Positions 62,399-64,000 of a stretch of DNA of 64,000 bases are shown here, piece after piece; the stretch's first letter is position 1, and each line of letters begins with the position of its first letter. The stretch is taken from positions 16,066,305 to 16,130,304 of the forward strand of contig CAXIPT010000002.1 in NCBI GenBank assembly GCA_964030475.1. The letters are read 5' to 3'. The DNA comes from Tethya wilhelma. Taxonomy: Eukaryota > Porifera > Demospongiae > Tethyida > Tethyidae. The notes beneath the pieces were generated by a model that had not been told where the DNA came from, made no database searches, and saw nothing but the letters and a program-made list of their open reading frames with translations. Both the position numbers and the translations under genes were made by a program.

Positions 62399-64000
62399 AT
62401 GATACTGCCAAGAGAGAGCAGCATCAGTGTAGCCTTGCTAGTAGTGTCACTATCACTTGTCAGTTCAAAATATACCAATATCTTAGCTACTAACTCTTGT
62501 GCTATCTCCAGTGATATTGTGAGTCAATGTCCAGCTTGGTTCAAACCAGGCAATGGTGTTGAGAACACATGCGAGTGTGGAAATGATGTGGGTCAATATA
62601 TTCAATGTGATGTCAACACAAGAAAAACGATACTCTATCGGAATTATTGTGTTTCGTTTGATGCTAAACATCGAACAATTTTACCTATACTGGTTATTGT
62701 CCTTACAACAACTTGAGAGACAACAGCAGTGCTTCTCTTCAGCTAGAGGTTACCCTCCCACCCAATGTCCACCAGTTCAATGAAATGTGTGAAGAGGAGT
62801 TCAATAGGACTGGTCTGTTATGCAGTGAGTGCATGCCAGGATTGGGGCCAGCTGTTCTCTTGAGGAGAAAGTGTGTAAAGTGTTTTGACAGTGGATACGG
62901 ATGGCTTGTCTACATTACAGCAGCACTGGGTCCAACCACCCTCTTTTCTATCATAGTCATCATTTGTTGCATTGATGCAAATGCACCTATATTGAATGTA
63001 TTAATATTAGTCTGCCAGTACATTGTCTACTTTTTCTATGACAACAAAAGTATGCTTAACAGTTCTAAAGAGATAAAGCCTCTCTTGCTAGGTGTGCTCT
63101 CATTTTATGGTATTTGGAATCTTGACTTCTTTCGTGATGTGATCCCCTCATTTTGTATCAGCTCTAAAATGAATATGCTTCAAGTGTTAGCCCTTGACTA
63201 TCTTGTTGCATTGTATCCCCTTGTAGTTACAGCTGTTGTGTACTATTGCATTGAGTGGCATGACAGAGGGTGTAAGGTGCTAGTTACTTTGTGGAAACCA
63301 TTCCATCCATGTTTTGTTCAGTTTAGAAGAGGGCTAGACATCAAAGGATCTGTTGTGAATGTGTTTGCAACTTTCATGGTTCTTTCTTATTGCAAGCTGT
63401 TCTATACCTCTGACACTTTATTGAGGCCAATTCCCCTCTACAATGGCTGTGGTGAAAAAACCACTGTAGTCTACAATGAACCATCTGTCCTTTATATGAG
63501 CAAGTCTCACTTACCATATGCCATCATTGCCATGTTGTTTCTTGTACTATTTAATTTTCTTCCTCTGGTGTTCATTTTATTCTATCAAAACAAACTTTTC
63601 CAAAGGTGTCTTCAAATGTGTAGAATGAATGTGATGTTGTTCTCTGAGTTGGCTAGGGTCTGTCACATCCATTACAAGGATGGTATTGATGGAACACCTG
63701 ACTGTCGTTGGTATGCTGGGGTTTACTTTGTGTATCGAATACTTTTTCTGCTTACAGTTTACTATTTTGGGAGCAGCTATACTTTAAATATGGCTATTCT
63801 TTTGGTGTTTACTGTAAGCATAGCTTTGTTGTGTTCATTTTTAAAACCTTACAAGAAGAACATTTTTAGTTTATTTGACACCCTTCATTTTGGGATGGTG
63901 GCATCTGTAATATCATACTTGAGCTACTTTGTATCGTTGAAACGTCATTCTGTTGGTTCCATCATACCTATACCTATCTTTATAGCACTGCCTCTACTCT
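62399..64000 (+). pseudogene. Cys-rich multi-pass membrane protein, copy 2, truncated by window
   Basis: Tandem copy of 60338-61939 with the same start, the same Cys pattern and the same one-base frame switch (about 62660-62680). The end lies outside the window. Sharing the frameshift means it predates the duplication, or that both copies come from one mis-assembled source. Confidence 0.7.

Larger units (their letters stand above)
60032..64000. repeat. 2,061-bp tandem duplication (second copy cut by window end)
   Basis: 60032-62092 recurs from 62093 with an offset of 2,061 bp to the last base. By eye the copies differ at very few sites, for example TATGCTGGAG versus TATGCTGGGG near 61660/63720. 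The unit spans upstream flank and the whole membrane-protein gene. Confidence 0.97.

Overview
The window is animal nuclear DNA, most likely from a demosponge, and Amphimedon queenslandica or a close relative fits best. The organism call is inference. It rests on AT-rich sequence, very short GT-AG introns (often 50-100 bp), densely packed metazoan housekeeping genes (NOG1, NMNAT, an alpha-carbonic anhydrase), receptor tyrosine kinase copies, and many short inverted-repeat elements. Single 'n' characters at 16497, 24029, 30385, 31887, 34446 and 40697 look like contig joins.

Layout. 0.5-5.4 kb: a Ty3/gypsy LTR retrotransposon on the minus strand. Its LTRs read as identical, but its pol is broken by a 615-bp internal tandem duplication. 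5.4-9.1 kb: a hairpin repeat, a decayed reverse transcriptase, and a tyrosine-phosphatase pseudogene. 9.5-10.9 kb: a GT92 glycosyltransferase (minus). 11-15.6 kb: promoter-like GC-rich DNA, repeats and a 5'-truncated LINE. 15.8-24.0 kb: secreted/receptor ectodomain exons and decayed kinase exons on the plus strand, separated by repeats and an intact pogo/Tigger-like transposase. 24.7-27.3 kb: intact receptor-type tyrosine kinase exons on the minus strand, tail-to-tail with the decayed copy. 27.7-28.8 kb: a 1.14-kb near-perfect palindrome. 28.8-30.4 kb: an unrecognised multi-exon gene. 30.4-33.9 kb: gene-poor, with a solo LTR. 34-38.3 kb: alpha-carbonic anhydrase and a short-chain dehydrogenase (both minus).

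38.5-48.5 kb is the most interesting part. Four tandem plus-strand paralogues encode type I membrane proteins: signal peptide, a Cys-rich domain resembling the N-terminal (MNNL) and DSL modules of Notch ligands, a Thr-rich stalk in some, one transmembrane helix, and very different cytoplasmic tails. One tail carries an ITAM-spaced YSEI repeat, one carries ITIM-like motifs, one is short with NPTY, and one lacks signalling tyrosines. This looks like an expanded receptor family with switchable tyrosine-signalling tails. Tyrosine kinase and phosphatase sequences also occur in the window, but no functional link is shown.

48.7-54.5 kb is a compact housekeeping block: NOG1/GTPBP4 (plus), NMNAT (minus) and an EF-hand protein (plus). 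The last two start codons are only 42 bp apart. 54.6-55.5 kb holds a DHX15/PRP43 helicase relic with one exon inverted. 55.5-60 kb is repeats, including a Mutator-like MITE. 60.0-64.0 kb is a 2,061-bp tandem duplication carrying a Cys-rich multi-pass membrane protein gene. Both copies share the same frameshift, and the second runs off the window.
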